A stretch of DNA of 64,000 nucleotides from Hsuehochloa calcarea (lineage: Eukaryota; Streptophyta; Magnoliopsida; Poales; Poaceae). The stretch spans positions 4,779,534 to 4,843,533 of the forward strand of contig CM070615.1 in the NCBI GenBank assembly GCA_036346395.1, in the 5' to 3' direction. Below the pieces are notes generated by a model, which saw nothing but the letters and a program-made list of their open reading frames with translations, was not told the origin of the DNA and ran no database searches. The number at the start of each line of letters is the position of its first letter. Within the stretch, counting starts at the first letter, position 1. Below are positions 1 through 13,800 of the stretch, in pieces. Made by a program: the position numbers and the translations under genes.

Positions 1-113
1 CGTAGGCCAGAGTGTCAGACACAACACAATGATTTCTTATGTCACTAATTGGATTGTGTTGTCACAGTCCGTAGGCCAAAGTGTCAGACACAACACAATG
101 ATTTCTTATGTCA
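1..113. repeat. Two-copy 69-bp-period tandem repeat
   Basis: A 44-bp unit beginning CGTAGGCC at position 1 recurs at 70-113 with one difference (CCAGAG against CCAAAG). A 25-bp segment lies between the copies, so the period is 69 bp. The array may extend left of the window. No function is apparent. Confidence 0.85.
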
Positions 114-783
114 TGTCGTGTCTGTCTAGACACGGTTGTTGAATTATGCTGACTCGGCCATCATCGCCACCTCTGTGTTGGTCGCCTCCGAGCCCGATCA
201 CGTCCGTCCTCCTCCGCCTCAGTCGTCGGCTAGCCCGCTAGTGGTTCCACGTAGGCACGGCACACCCTGGGAAGCATTGCTATCTTATTCTATCGTCTTC
301 CTGTGCACCCGGCCATTGATGCCACGTCCAGGCGCTCCATGGTCATTGAGGTCAGCCGAACGGGGCTGAGGGGAGAACGGTGGCTCGTGGCTCGTGGCAA
401 TCGGCAGAATGTGGGGGTTGATAAATCGAGTAAATTTGACATATGTGTCTTAAAATTCTTTGGAAATAGAGAGGAAAAATCTGGAAAAAAAAGGGAACTG
501 AACTCTCTTCATGCGAATTGCTACCTATTTTTAGCCAATTAACTATCCTAGTTTTAAGTAAGGGCGTGCATATAAGAAAATGATTGCAGAACAAAGCTAT
601 TGCCGAAGAACATTCCTGCAGCAGGCCAGGAGTCGAAGCATCTAGCTAGCCAATCCCGTGCCTTGGTGATGCGAGCAACCAGGCAATCATATGCCATCCG
701 TGGCCGCAGCGCGCCTACAGTCGAGAGGGGCCGGCGAGCTGCAATGGAAGGTAGAGGGAGATGGCCAGGTGGGAAGAGGAAGA
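114..783. other. Unassigned intergenic DNA
   Basis: I see no gene. The stretch 150-400 is GC-rich with short open frames but no family resemblance, and 420-600 is AT-rich. It ends at the flank of the hAT element. Confidence 0.4.
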
Positions 784-791
784 GTGGAGAC

Positions 792-3700
792 TAGTGGTGG
801 GTATTGGGTCGTGTCGTCACGACACGACACGGTCAGTCGTGTTTCGGGCCGCGTCATGTCGTGCCGGTTTAGCCCGGCTACCCCGCTGTGTCGTGTTGTG
901 CTGGCTCGTCTCGTCTCTGGTCAGGCCTAGGCACGGTCCAAAACCCGCTGTGCTAGGGCCGTGTCGTGCCGGCTCAAACACAGCCCTAAATAACTATGAT
1001 GGCGGGGATGGTGGCGACGATGGTGGCGGCGACCGCCATCTTTATTCCTCTTGTGCACGCCTCGTTAAAAATCTAGTTAAAATTTAATTAATTGCGTAAA
1101 AACATGTGCATGTAAATATTTTAGAAAAAAAAGGTGAAATTTTCTTGTTATTTTACAGATACAATGTTACTGTCTCGTTAAAAACCTTACGCCCCAGAGT
1201 GAGGTTCTCCGAGTAAGGAAAAGAGTACAGTAACAACATGCGTACATACTAACTACTCATCAATGTTGAGATTGTTTATGCATTCGAGGACAGTGTACGC
1301 CTACACGATCTCAAGATCCTCCTGTTGATGTTGTTGCTGTTCTTTAGCCAATTCACAGTCCTTGGCTCATGTGATTGCCTCCATTATCCTAGGCGTGAGG
1401 GATGATTTTCTTTCTTTAATTACTCTCCCAACCATGCTGAACGTTGTTTCTAAAGAGATAGTGGATACCAACACCAACAGAACATCCCGTGCGAATATGA
1501 CAGCATAGGAAATATCTGCTTGTTGTTCTTCCACCACTCGAGCAAGTCTATCTTGACTCCGCTAGAAAGATCAGGATCGATGTTTGCAAAATCATACTCT
1601 AGGTGGTGGTTTAGCTCTAATACAAAATTCCATTTATGTGGGGCGCTGAGACTGAGGGGATGAAGAACTGGACTTGCTCTTTAGCTTATTCCACAAGTGG
1701 GATGTCAAGCTTGTCTTTCCTTGTTGCGTCTACTGTGAGGCCTCCGATCTCGCGCTGCTGCCGAATTTGTCATGATACACGCGGGAAACACACAAAAAAC
1801 TTATCTTTGACATATGCGAAAGCTTCCGAGTAATCAAGACCGAGGTATTCACCTATTCCCTCCATATTGATCTGTAAACCTGATAACTTTTTCGTATGAT
1901 TGAAAATGAAAGCAAAGCAATACATGTGTGAAACAGAACCGAAATATTTCATAAAATTTTCATCCATTAGTGCGACAGCATGACCTAAAAGGAGATTCTT
2001 CTTAGATTTCACAATCTTGTCTGCAATTAACCAAATAAATTATATAACTAAGCAAGAGGTAGGGTAATAAATACCAGATAGAACCTTTGTTGCTTTATAA
2101 AAAGGTCTTAAAAACTCTCAAAAATGACTAGCAATCTGTCAATCTGAATTAGTAACTACCAATTCATTGTTTTCAGAGTTAGCATTGACAAAAACGGATA
2201 TGACATGTTCGTACTCTTGTAACTTTTTAATATGATGTATGTCGAGTTCCACCTCACCTTCATGTCAAGATTGAATTTTCTTGGCTCCTTCTCATTGGCT
2301 GCGTAGTACTCCGCAAACCTAGCTGCCACTTATGAGGAATTTGTGAGGTGATGAATGGCATCGTGGATACTGTTCAAATATCTATCAATCACTTGCATAC
2401 CGTCTTGAACAACTAGGTTCAAGATATGGTATATGCATCTCTGGTTGAGAACATAACCACCAATATACGTCTGCAATCTTAGGGTGAGGATATTCATAGC
2501 AGTCGTGTTCGTTGATGCATTATCAAGAGTTATAGAAGTAATCTTATTATCTATCTTAAAATCATCAATTACGTGTAGTATACGCTCGGTAATGGCCTCT
2601 CCGTGTGTGATTCGTTAATTACCTTAAACCCTATAACTCGCTTGTTTAGCTTGTAATTGTCGTTTGAATAAGGCTACAACATTAAGGTAGGCACTTCTTT
2701 GGTGTGATAATGTCCAAATGTCTGAAGTTATAACAAAAGAGAACTGAACTTGTAGGAACAGTTATTTTATCTCTTCTAGTTCCTTATGATACATCTGTAA
2801 AATATCAGATGTAGTGATTCTCCTACTAACATGTTGGTAATGTGGGCAAAATTCGTGTTGGATTATTATTTATAATGTGTAACTTTCACCCATCCTAATC
2901 TGTTGGTCTTCCTAAACAATATATATAACTATTTTCTCACTGGCAGAAAGCGGGTTGTATACCCAAGTACTTACAGAGCCATCGGCCTCGAAGTTTTGTT
3001 GCGTTTGTACTCCTCCCCCTCGGCACTGCGCCCCTATCTTGCGCAAACATGCTTTGTAGTGCCAGTTCAAGTGCCATGTCCCCACAGCTGTACAAGCAGT
3101 TAATTTAGCTTTGCAATAATTACAAGTTGCGAACTCTACCATTTGGCTGTCTTGGATTTCTTGGCTCTAGGTCATGTGCTTTCAGCAATTCACCCTTCGT
3201 CTAGACCAGTCAATATTGTTGTCTGTGGACAGAGAAGAGAACTCTAGTGTCCCCATTGTCTACGGACCGTCTTGGTACTCCTCGTAGCCCTCTGTACCTC
3301 CATATGACGGTCATCCATGCTGTAGTATCCCATGCTTGGTGAGAGCTAACGAGCATCAACGGGAGTCAGAGCCGGATGAGGACTAGGGGAGCAGCGATGG
3401 GAGCTTACACCAAGTCACAATGCTTCCCTTTTCGTGCTATGACTCCTCGATAGCATACCGCTCTGGAGCTCCTTGGTGCTCCGACTCCTTAGTAGCATAA
3501 TGGATGGATGGATGTTGAAGAAATGAGGAGAGTAGATGGATGGTGAATAAATAAGGAGAGTGAATGGATGGTGAATAAATGAGAATGGATGGATGGTGAA
3601 GAAATGAGAAAATGAGTTGATTTTATAGTCATCCATCGGGAAGAAGGCTGTTGCTCCCGAACATTGCTAATGACCGTTGTTTGCACCTCTTGAACGTTGC

Positions 3701-4416
3701 TAATGACCATTGTCTGCATGCATAAAACTATGCAAGCTTGATTTGAGTGAAAACCAAACAACCATGCATGTACCCGTACACGGTACACCGGTCACTCCTT
3801 GTCTCTGTCTATCTAACTTTCCTCTCTCTTTTCCCCGATTCCCTCTCTTAGTCTCAGTCTCTCGTCGATCGAACCGAAAAGTCACAACACAAGTCACATT
3901 TGAGTGAACCCTCTTATCTCTTCTCTCTAATTGGCCTTCGGCCGATCCCCACTCGGCCTGTCAGCCACTCCCATGACTCCCACCCCCACCACATGGCCGG
4001 GTGGCGCAGGAGGCGGTCAGGCGAGTGGTGCGGTGGGAGGTGAGGCGGAGCGACAGGAGGTGAGGGGTGCGGCAGAGGAGGCGCGGCGGAGCTATGGGGC
4101 GGGGTAGAGTAGAGGAGGCGAGGTGGAGCGGGAGGCAGAGCGGAGGAGGCACGACGATGCGGAGGAGGTGAGGTGGAGCGAGAGGCGAGGGGGAGCGGCG
4201 GGGGGCGAGGCAGCCGCTGGCGCCGTTGTGCTTGGCATGCCAGACATGCCGGGCCGGCCCGAGCACAACACACCACACCGGGTCATACCGTGCCGCCTGT
4301 GTGCCTTCTTTCTATGCCTGGCCCGCCGTCCATGTTGTGTCGGCCGTGCTTGGGCCATGCTAGGTCGGCCGGGCCTTGGGCGGGCACGGAATGGCTCGGC
4401 CTGACTCCCACCTCTA
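792..4416 (-). mobile_element. hAT-superfamily DNA transposon, decayed
   Basis: The ends are short inverted repeats: TAGTGGTGGGTA at 792 and, read on the minus strand, TAGAGGTGGGAG ending at 4416. They are flanked by an imperfect 8-bp target duplication, GTGGAGAC (784-791) and GTGAAGAT (4417-4424), 6 of 8 matching. An 8-bp duplication and a TAG-GGTGGG terminus suit the hAT superfamily. Both subterminal regions (800-980 and 4200-4400) are rich in GGGCC/GTCGTGCC-like words, as in grass hAT elements. Inside, on the minus strand, are remains of a BED-finger transposase. The target duplication is inferred from an imperfect match, so the exact ends could be off by a few bases. Confidence 0.75.
1385..3142 (-). 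pseudogene. hAT transposase remnant (BED finger to dimerisation domain)
   Basis: Read on the minus strand, 3142-2912 encodes a BED-type zinc-finger-like segment starting MVEFATCNYCKAKL with a C-x2-C pair followed by His and Cys. Segment 2012-1770 resembles the middle/C-terminal part of hAT transposases. Segment 1640-1385 encodes the C-terminal dimerisation domain: KIDLLEWWKNNKQIFP, then after a frame change ARDVLLVLVSTISLETTF and SMVGRVIKER, matching the family pattern of WW-x-FP, then ARD, then VST and S-F-S-GR. Stops and frameshifts separate the pieces, so no active transposase can be made. It belongs to the 792-4416 element. Confidence 0.75.
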
Positions 4417-4424
4417 GTGAAGAT

Positions 4425-4992
4425 GATGGAATAATGATGCTTTGAGATTTTTTTGGCACGTGTCCTACCCATAGGAGAGGCCCTACAGATCCGAAAAGGA
4501 CCGGGTCTTGCGCAATTATTTTTCCACTAGGGGGTGTCGTGTAGCTCGGCTTGGCTGAGTCGGGATGGGCTGGGCTGTGCACGTGACGTCACTTACTCGC
4601 CTCGTGGCTGATTGCTTTGGCTGGGCCTGCGTGAGATGTTCAATGGGCTAGAATGTGGCCTTGTTCGGGGAGCTCTAAGCCATCTTCGGCTTCAGAAGAA
4701 TTGGAAGTCCCCAAATAGGCTAGCTTCTCACCATCTTATCAAGTAAGCCAAAGCCAAAGCAAGTCCTAACCAACTTATTGGGCTATTTGCGAAAGGGGCA
4801 CACCTATTTGCCATTAGAAGTTCAACATATTTACCTACCAAATGCCACTAGTTAAAAGGGTCCCATTCATTTTGTCCCCATCCTAACCCCTCCACTCGGA
4901 CGCCCCCAACCAGACCGCAATACCGCCCCCTCCCCACCCGTTTCGCCCCTAGGTCGAGTCACCGCCCAAAGCTCATTCCCCGCCTCTTCGTC
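4425..4992. other. Unassigned intergenic DNA
   Basis: No gene is visible. A stretch near 4670-4800 (from TTGTTCGGGGAGCTC) has the look of a DNA-transposon terminus, but I could not find a partner end. The rest is C-rich and non-coding. Confidence 0.35.
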
Positions 4993-7900
4993 TGTAACAT
5001 CCTAAAGTTCTGTTACTAAAATTAAATTAATTAATTAAGTTATTATTTTACTATTTTTTGAAATTTGGAAAGAGTTTTATCGATTTTTCTTGAATTTTAA
5101 AGTTATCAAGAAAATCTAATTAATTTCTGTGAATTTTCTAGATTTAAAAAGGTGTTTCCTAATTTCCATAAATTTAAAATAATTTTTGTGCAAAATATAA
5201 AAGCCAAATTTATGTTGAAAATAATTTTATTATGTTCAAAATAATTCAAGACATTTATGTGAATTTTTATAGAATTATGGGTGTACCCGTTGTGTAAGTA
5301 AGTCCCTTGCGCAGCGTCCCGCAAATGCAAAAGACCCTTAAGGGAAAGTAAGACGACACTTAACATGCCCCCGCTAGATTGACAAGAAAACAACAACAAA
5401 ACACGAGCCACCGGTAAAGCCTTGGCAACTACCGGCGCTCCCCGCATAGTTTCCAACAAAAACAACACTTGTCAACCTAATTGTGGTTTGATAACTAAAA
5501 CACGATAAATTATTTAGCCAAGCCATCGCCCATAAACCCAGCGTGTGGTTGCACGTCAGACTTGATTCGACACACCGCAGAGCAGTTCTTAATCACCCAG
5601 ACGGGGCTACATGAGCTCGGGACAACCTCCCTTCATCACCCTATGACCCGTCCAAATCCAAAACACAATAACCCACACCCAACAAGTCCACAAAACCATA
5701 TTTGAAGATCTTGACATATTCCTCAAATTCAACATAATCATTCTTCAAATTCTATCAAAGTTCAATTCAATCCACCGACTGATGGACTAGCTCCATCAAC
5801 CGTTTTCGACTATAACTATTAGCATGTCTAAGCCTCGATCTATCCTACAATAGAAAATTCATATACATACATATATCCTAGGCAACAATTGAACAAAGGG
5901 ATATCAACATTCAAGGAAGGTAATGCAGCAAGGAGGACATATCTAAAGTTACCTATTTGACATACTTGTATTTGAAATTAAAGAGATTCATAGAATACTT
6001 AAAAATCAACATAAATACTTTTAAAACTAATAGAAAAAGCAACATGCATCAAATGAGGGGATTTCTTACCTTTGTTGGTACCACTCTCGATTACCCTCAG
6101 ATTGAACTCACGAATTGCGTCGGGATCGCCGAAAATCTATCAAAAGAATGATATCACAATAAACACCGAGAAAAATTGAAAAAAATCAAAGTGCTAAAAA
6201 ATGCATGAAATTTATACAATAGTGATATTCTGATTTTATGTGAATTTAGGTGGAATGGAGTCCGTATGTGAAAGTTATAGAGGTTTGAAAATCGGAATTT
6301 TGAAAAACACTCAAACAATCCTCTTCTATTGCTATTATCCGAATTTTACTGTTTTTACAAAAAAATTTGTAGAAGAGTGGTAGAGATAAGGATTATATGG
6401 TTAGAAATAGAATAAAAAGTTATAAACAAAAAAAATTGAATCACCCCATTTGGAGTTAAAATGAATTTTCTATGAATTTTCAAAGTTAAATGACTTGTTA
6501 GTGTAAAAATAATTCTTTTCTGAATTTTTTATCGCATTGAATAATTTTTATACGTAGGCTGACCTAGCCTCTATCAATGACAGGAGGGGCCTACGTATTT
6601 CTTTTCTTTTTCATTTATTTACTAAAGAAAAACATTTAGTAGTCTAATTACATATGCGCCTCTACGATCGATTAATAATCATTTACCTACTAATCCAATA
6701 GAGGGCACAATTTCATCAATACGACACATAGGACTTATCTACTAATTACATGGCAATTCTAAATATTTATCCACAACCAAATAATCCATTGCTACCTTCT
6801 CCTAATTCTAGCATCTATGACTCACATAACTATTACTTAAGATATCCGATTAATTTGCTCACGCTTAAATAAATCATCCGATTCAACCTCCATATTTCAT
6901 TAAATATCATCTCATGAGCTATCTATCAATTAATAATTTATAAAATTCTTATGCGTCCTACCTCCTAAAATTACTAATCCAACGTGAGGGAAAGCCTTCA
7001 ATTAATTTATCATCCAAGATCACCGCCAATTTCCATGTAACTTCAAATAATATCATACGATGAACTGATCCAATGCATATTCAATCTAGCCTCCACCGAT
7101 CAACAATACACACATTTCGCCACAATAATCAAATTATTCGTATTCACCGACAAAGCATCAACACATGAACACGCCTACGCACAAATAAGACATGACTGGA
7201 GAGTTACGCCGGCAAGCTACAAAATCATTTTTACACTTAAACATGCATAAAAATATGCCATGCTCATGACTATTATGCAGTATGCTCAACTAAAATCATA
7301 ACGCGGTAACATAATTTAACGCTAAGGATTTTACCATGGCACTAGGCGTGCGACCACCCCCGGATTTTGTCTTCTCGGCCACTCGTCCGCGCTTGCGGTA
7401 GTCGTCATCATTTCCGCGTCCGCTCGGCTTCTCGTCCGCATCCGCTGTAGTCGTCACTGAGCTCATTCGCGTCCGCCTCCACTGTAGTTGTCGCTGAACT
7501 TTTCTACCTCCGCCGCATGCACCGCGCCCTCGATGCCACATCCTCGAGCCACTACCGACCTACGCCGTGCCATCCGGGGCTGCAGTGCTGCATGCATGAT
7601 ATATGCATACGTCGGCCTTGCTCCGAATGCCAGTGCCAAGCCAACGCGCCCTCATTTTTTGCCACGTCACATGCATGCATGCCCGCCGAGTGCATGCGTG
7701 CATGTGCTGCCACATGCACGGCTCCGGCCGCCTCTCCGTCTTGGTGCCATCGCATGAGGCATGCCAATGCCAGCCGTGCACCACGCCGGCCTCACCTTCA
7801 GTCGTGCAAGCCACTGGCCGCCATTGCCTCGCTTCCCTCGGTGTTGAATACACCGCTACATGCATCGCTGTTGCATGCATGCGCCGGGCAGCGTGCCGCC

Positions 7901-9336
7901 TTGTCCTCGTCGCATCGCCTCGGCTCGGCCATGGCCGCCGTCGTTGCGGCGCCATTGCCAAAGACACCGCCTCGCTAGGCTACCACGCCGCTCTGCGCGC
8001 GCCTCGCTCACCATGCCATCGTTCTCCGGCGCCTTGCCGCCTCAAGGAGCCTCGCGCCGCCCTCGATATCAGCAGCCGAAGTCGTACACCGCCAGCCTCC
8101 GCATCACCGGTGCCGACCACCCATTGCCCAGCTTGGCCATGCCATGCCCCTATGTGCAGCAAGCTGCACGCTGGCCGCCAAGGCGTCCAAGTCCCGGTCG
8201 CCGAGTGTTGTGCTCGCTCTACTACCACAATTGTTGCTCCTTCATGCCCAAGCCGCTTCCAGGCTATCGAACAACTCCTGCCACTTCCTCCCCTCTCCTT
8301 CATTTTCGCTCAAACAGGCACGCATGTGAAAACAAATTGAAAAAACAGAATGCTTGAGCGATGAGGACCGCGATGATATGACATGCATGGAAGGACTTTT
8401 AGTTTTTGGAAGGGATTGGAAGGAGAGAAGGTGGAGAGATGAACTAGTACAAAAGTTTTTGCTTGGGATGGCTAGAAGTGCTGATGGCGTGGAGGTTGGT
8501 TCGGCTGGGCAAAAATAAATGGCTGTGATGGAGTGCTTCGGCTGGGACAAAAACCATGGGGAGAAATAGTGGTGTTTCTCTCCTGGGGAAAGGGAAATGG
8601 CAGTGGTAGTGGCTTTGGTTGGGTAGGTGGCTGAGCTATGTAATGGGGATGGTAGTGGGAGATTCAGCTGGGGCTAAAGAAATGGTTGGGGAGGTGTCAA
8701 ACGGCAGTGTGGAGATGAATTACTTTGTTCGACTGGGGAATAAAGAAATAGTGAGAAGGGAAGAGAAAAGAGGAAGGAGGTAGGGAGTAGGATCAAGTGA
8801 CAGTGGGGCTTCTTTTGAGATGGTGGCATGGGGTTTAGACTATTGGGGGATATGATGGATAGCAGTGCAGTTCTATCTCATTTTTCTAACTCGCTTAAAC
8901 GAGACAACGATCGCAACGGTATAACATGTGTTGCACGATTTTTCGTTTTTGGTTGTGATTGCGAGGAGAGAAGCTGGAAAAAGAAATGGACATGCAGCGC
9001 CTCACCCACTGGCCAATGAATCGAAAAGAGAGCGATGATGCGACTGAATGCATGACAACATGATTTTTGAAATGCAAGCTAAAACAATAAAATAATACAA
9101 TTTAATTATAATGCAGTTTTTCAAACAACTTGATTTAATATTATTTAATGTTATTATTTCTATGAAACTGTTTAAACATCTCGATTTAACTTTAAATGCA
9201 ACCTTTTAATTAATTTGATTTGATTTTAAATTCAATCTTTTTACTTAAACATGGGAAATTTTAAAACACGGTAAAATGTTTATTTGATTGCCAAAATAAG
9301 TATTAACATCCCTATTCTAAAAATCGGGATGTTACA
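4993..9336 (-). mobile_element. Long LTR-like segment (putative solo LTR, minus orientation)
   Basis: The segment begins TGTAACATCC at 4993 and ends GGGATGTTACA at 9336, the inverted TG...CA ends expected of a gypsy LTR. It has no protein of known family. The words TTGCCAAGGCTTTACC, read on the minus strand near 5420, and the AT-rich shoulders resemble other LTR-like segments here (for example 13700-13760), which gives the orientation. A GC-rich CATGCATG-laden part (7500-8300) gives several overlapping spurious open frames. The flanking 5-mers (TCGTC and CGCTG) do not match, so a clean target duplication is not seen and the boundaries are an inference. Confidence 0.5.
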
Positions 9337-10115
9337 CGCTGTGGCGCCGATGACCATGGGTCCCGTGTGCCGCTGCTGTTGCTGTGCCACATGGCGCCCC
9401 ATTGCTGCAACGTGTGCTCCACCTCAAGCCAGCTTAGTCGCCAACGCCTCATCGGCGCTTGTGTGTCGCGCTTGCCAAATGAACAAGGAAAAAATTCTAA
9501 ATTTTTTTGAAAAATACTTCAAAGCACAAAGAACTCAAATAAAATAATTTTGGAATTATTTTATGTTCATATTAGTCACATTAAATTGTTTTTACATTTG
9601 AAAGTCTCATTTAAGCTTTATTAAATTCAAATAAAATTGGTGAATTTTTCGAAGGGACTAAACTACCAAGAAAGAGTTTTGAAACTCAGAAAATTGGGAT
9701 GTTGCAATGACTTCGCTATTGCTGAGGATCTCGATAACTAGGCCGCTACCCTAGTCGATTGTCTGTGATAGTTTTGCTTGGCCCTACTACTTCTTCTTCA
9801 TCTTCCGCTGTGTTCCTTATTGTTGGATTGTAAGCCACTCTTGTAATAAACTATTATATTTATTAATAAAGTTGTGTAAATTATGGATGCTACCATATTT
9901 GTTTACTATGTAAACTAGCTACTGTTCCAAAGACTAGTGTAGAATACACAGAGGATTTGGGGTTGCAACTCTCGGGTTCAACACCGTCTCCCCAACTCTG
10001 GCTCTCTTGACCCCCTAGGCTGCCCCAAAGCCCCAATGCCTCTCCGACACCCCAAGGCTGAGCCGCCACCCCGAGCTCGCTACCTGTCGCCCGAAAACCC
10101 GTCCCTATCTCTCCG
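9337..10115. other. LTR debris and proline-coding-like DNA before the gypsy element
   Basis: 9480-9706 is AT-rich and ends GGGATGTTGCA, almost the same terminus as the element ending at 9336, so it may be the tail of a related LTR. 9800-9890 resembles an LTR 3' end (TAATAAACTATTATATTTATTAATAAAG). 9975-10115 is C-rich and similar in style to 20015-20180; these two stretches flank the gypsy element and were probably contiguous before it inserted. Confidence 0.4.
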
Positions 10116-10878
10116 TGATGAGGACATCCATTCCACTGATACAACCATCCCTACTGCTTCTGATGTGCAAGGACCAATTACTAGAGCACGTGCTCGCCAA
10201 CTAAATTATCAGGTGACTTCATTTCTCAGAGTGCATCTATATTATATAAATTCTATGATGCTGCCTAAAGCACGTGATATTATTTTACTTAGGAATCAAG
10301 GATCAGGAGGCAAGCTAAATGGAGATGATGGCAGCACCAAGCATGGAGATGATCATACGAGGAATGGATATTTCTATACTGATGCTTAGTAGAATCTAGC
10401 ATGAAGACTATATATAAGTTGTTTAGGCTAACACTTAGCAATATTTGAGTAAAGAAACTTGGTGCTACGCCACCTATGCTAATTGGCCATAGGCCTTGTA
10501 ATTCGGGCTGGACACCTAGGGTTTTGCACTAATCATATGGTACTATTCATACTTGAACAGTACCCACAGCCGCCCCCCTCTCTTCCTGCTTTACATAGTG
10601 GCCGCCACCCTTAGAGTTTGGCAGGTTTTGTTGATTGAAGTTTAGCTTTGCTACTTTATACTTTATCTTCTTGACCATGAAATTGTTCTTCAGAACCCCA
10701 CTTATCAATACAATTTCAATCCTATTTGTAATTTCAGATTGTGTTTTATCTTGTTCTTGCGTGCTTCTTCGGTGTATGCAGGAATTGATCTTCGTGATCA
10801 GGTCATCTGGGTATTTGTGCACGGTTGATAATGACTTGTTGAGCGATTCGTGATCAAGTGATTTCGAGCCTTATGAGT

Positions 10879-13800
10879 TCGTGAGTGAACATCCCAACTA
10901 TGGATTTGTGTTTCAAATGTAAGAAATTAAGAAGAAATTAAAACCTTTCTTGCATCTTGAAGCCCTTGGTCATTTTTGTAATTCTTTTAAAAGAATTATG
11001 GGAAAATCAAAATTCAATCCTCATTTGACTCCAATCAAAAACCTTTGTGGCAAAGGTCTTATGACAAATCCTTGGAAATCTTTTCCCTGAGATCTAGGGA
11101 GGCTTGGCAACACCTCTGAATTATCTCATGATTTTTAGAAATTATTTGATAATTTTTGGAGACAAGTCAAATTTGGTCAAACCCTATTTCTCCTTTTCTG
11201 GAATTTCTGGAGAAAAATTCAGTGCATGAAAATCTCTAAAAATTTTATGGGAGGTTCCTCCTGCTGTCAACAATCTCCAATTAAAATTTCATAATTTTGG
11301 AGCTTTTTGCTACCTCAAATAATTCTCAAAAATCAGTTGTTTAAAATTCAAATTTAACCGGTTTGCACTGCTTTCTGTTCGAACCGACTCGGGCTCGAGC
11401 CACTTGACTCGGTCCAACCAACTAAACGCACCGCCGCGGTCGATCGGGCGCGGCGTTGTGAGCCGTTGGATCAAGATCGAACGGTTCTGATCAACCGAAC
11501 GATGGAATCGCTTTAACCCACCCGCTCTAACTCACCGCTCGATTAATCCGACGGCCGACACGCCGCCTCCTTCCTCCGGCCACACGTGCGATCCACTCCT
11601 CGGTCGCTTTTAAACGGCTAGCTCTGCGCGCATTAAATGCCCGTCGTGCTCCTCCTCAGCGCCCACTCTCCAACCGCCCCGCCGCTTTCTTGCCTAATGG
11701 CCGGGTTGACCCGAAGGGATATCGCCGCTGTTTCTCGGCCATCCTCGCTATTTAAGCTCGTTGTTTCTCCCTTAGCTTCCTTTAGCACCTCCGAACTCTA
11801 GCTAGCACTCACAAGTTCGCTGGAGCCGCAGATCCTCTGAATCCTTCTACGCCATTGTCGGCTTTGGAGCTTGGTGGAGTTTGCAAATAGGGTTTCCTTC
11901 TTCGAGTCTTTGCTCCTCTGCTCCCCTTTACTCTCTGAAGCTTAACCTCACTCAATTTGGTTCAATTTACTCAGATGGAATCAATTTGATTTCCCTTTCG
12001 CCGAATCGCGTTTCTCCTCGCCCGAGCCGCCTCGACTCTCCTCGCATTCTTTGCGCTGTAACTCCTCTTAGTCCCTAGTGGTCCGCACTGCTCTCTTGAA
12101 CCGCAATGAGCGCTTTTGTCATTTTCGCTTTTGTCATTTCGCCACTTCTGTTTCTCCGGCTGCTTCGCTCGACCACCGCAGCCTAAATCCATTGGTACCA
12201 TCAAAGCGCAATGATGTTTGGGACCCATTTTGGGCACTTGCTCGCACCGCCATGGCTTGAAAGCCGCCGCGGCGAAGTTAATCTTCCCCGCTGCTTTTGG
12301 GACGAAAACAGATCGGAGTTTTGAACGTGAGTCGGCCCGACCGTAGATCCTTAGATCTACGGCCCACATTCGCGCGAATTTTGAATTGCCGTGCGTCTTT
12401 GGCCTGCGGTCCGTTGGATCCAAGATCAACGGTCCCGACTCGAGTTCGCTTGGGTCGTTGGATCCGTGATCAACGGCCGCGTCGCGTGGGACGCTCGGAT
12501 CCGCCGCGTGCTCGGATCGACGGAACCGCTGGATCCGCATCCAACGGTTGACGCTAGGGTTTCATACGCGGCGCGAAGCGCCAAAGACAGGACTTGGACC
12601 GTTGGATCCAAGATCAACACTCCACGTTCGTCCACGTCATTTCCAATTTCTGATTTTCCCGAAAGGATTTATTTATCAACTGAAAAATGTGATAACTTGT
12701 AAAATACATAACTAATTCATTTTAATTCCTTTTCGGGAGGTTCAAATTTTGTTGGTCATATTTTTAACTAAACTTTAATCTAAAAATATTTCCAACTCCA
12801 GTATAGCTCCATAAAATTTTGCTAATGAATAGTAGCATTTTTTATTTATAAAAGCTGAGCAAAATTGTTTTGGTCATATCTTTTGCATTAAGAATCCAAA
12901 TCAATTGGTTCTTGTTGCTAAATTCTTTATAAATCATTATCTTGCTACTGTAAAATTTTCAGAATATTTGGAGAAAGTTTACTATTGGATCTTTGTATTT
13001 TCTTCGTTCTTATCGGTTGTTTTTCGCTTTCTCGTTAGGATCCGAAGAGCACGTTGGCAATATAATTGATCCTCAGCAACATCTTGACCCACTGCAAATA
13101 GGTAAGCAGTTTGATCATGTTAATCCTATTATTTTTCAAGTCTAATATATTGATTTCAACTTGTATGTATGCATTGCTATTTTGTTGTTAAATTATGGTT
13201 AGTATCCTATAGTTGCATAACCTGTAGGAATTATTTATCCTCTACTACCATGAGCCTAGGTTATTTGCTGTGATTTGAGTTCGATGGATGAGCTCTTGTC
13301 ACTTAGTAGTTTGCGAATTGAAATTGCTTAGAAATGCTTAGTTTCGGTAGTAATGGGCGATCATCGATTTTAGTCGATGATCTTGATCACACATCTAAAT
13401 ATTATTCCTTTATGTCTAGCATTTGTGCTTTGTTATTTTGTAAAGTCGAAATCTGAAAATGAAACATTGTTTTAGACTTGGGCAAGTGGTTGGATGGTGG
13501 GTTATTGGGTTTGTGGATGTCCGAACATCTTGTGTCACACTCTCCAAGCATTTTTGTGTGCTAACCACGCGAGAAGGATATGAGACCTCTCTTGACTAAG
13601 TATTTTAGCGTGTGTTATCTCCGAGTCGCAGGAGGGTGTTGTGTGTGTTGTGTGAAAAAGGATATGTGTTCTTGTGTTGGGTGTGCGGTGGTGGAGATTC
13701 CGGGCAGGCTCTCCACCTCGAGGAGCATGGTAGTTGTCCAAGGCTTTACCTGAGACGGGTAGTTGACCGAGGCTTTACAATGACTCCAACACAACGTATG

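Noticed and set aside
3914..4472. Pro/Arg-rich open frames on both strands
   Set aside because: They are produced by the GC-rich subterminal region of the hAT element.
7488..8357. Overlapping Cys/His/Ala-rich open frames of up to 245 codons
   Set aside because: They lie in the GC-rich, CATGCATG-repetitive part of an LTR-like segment, are open on both strands and match no family.
11971..12540. A 189-codon minus-strand open frame
   Set aside because: It falls in the GC-rich promoter part of an LTR-like insertion, with no recognisable domain.
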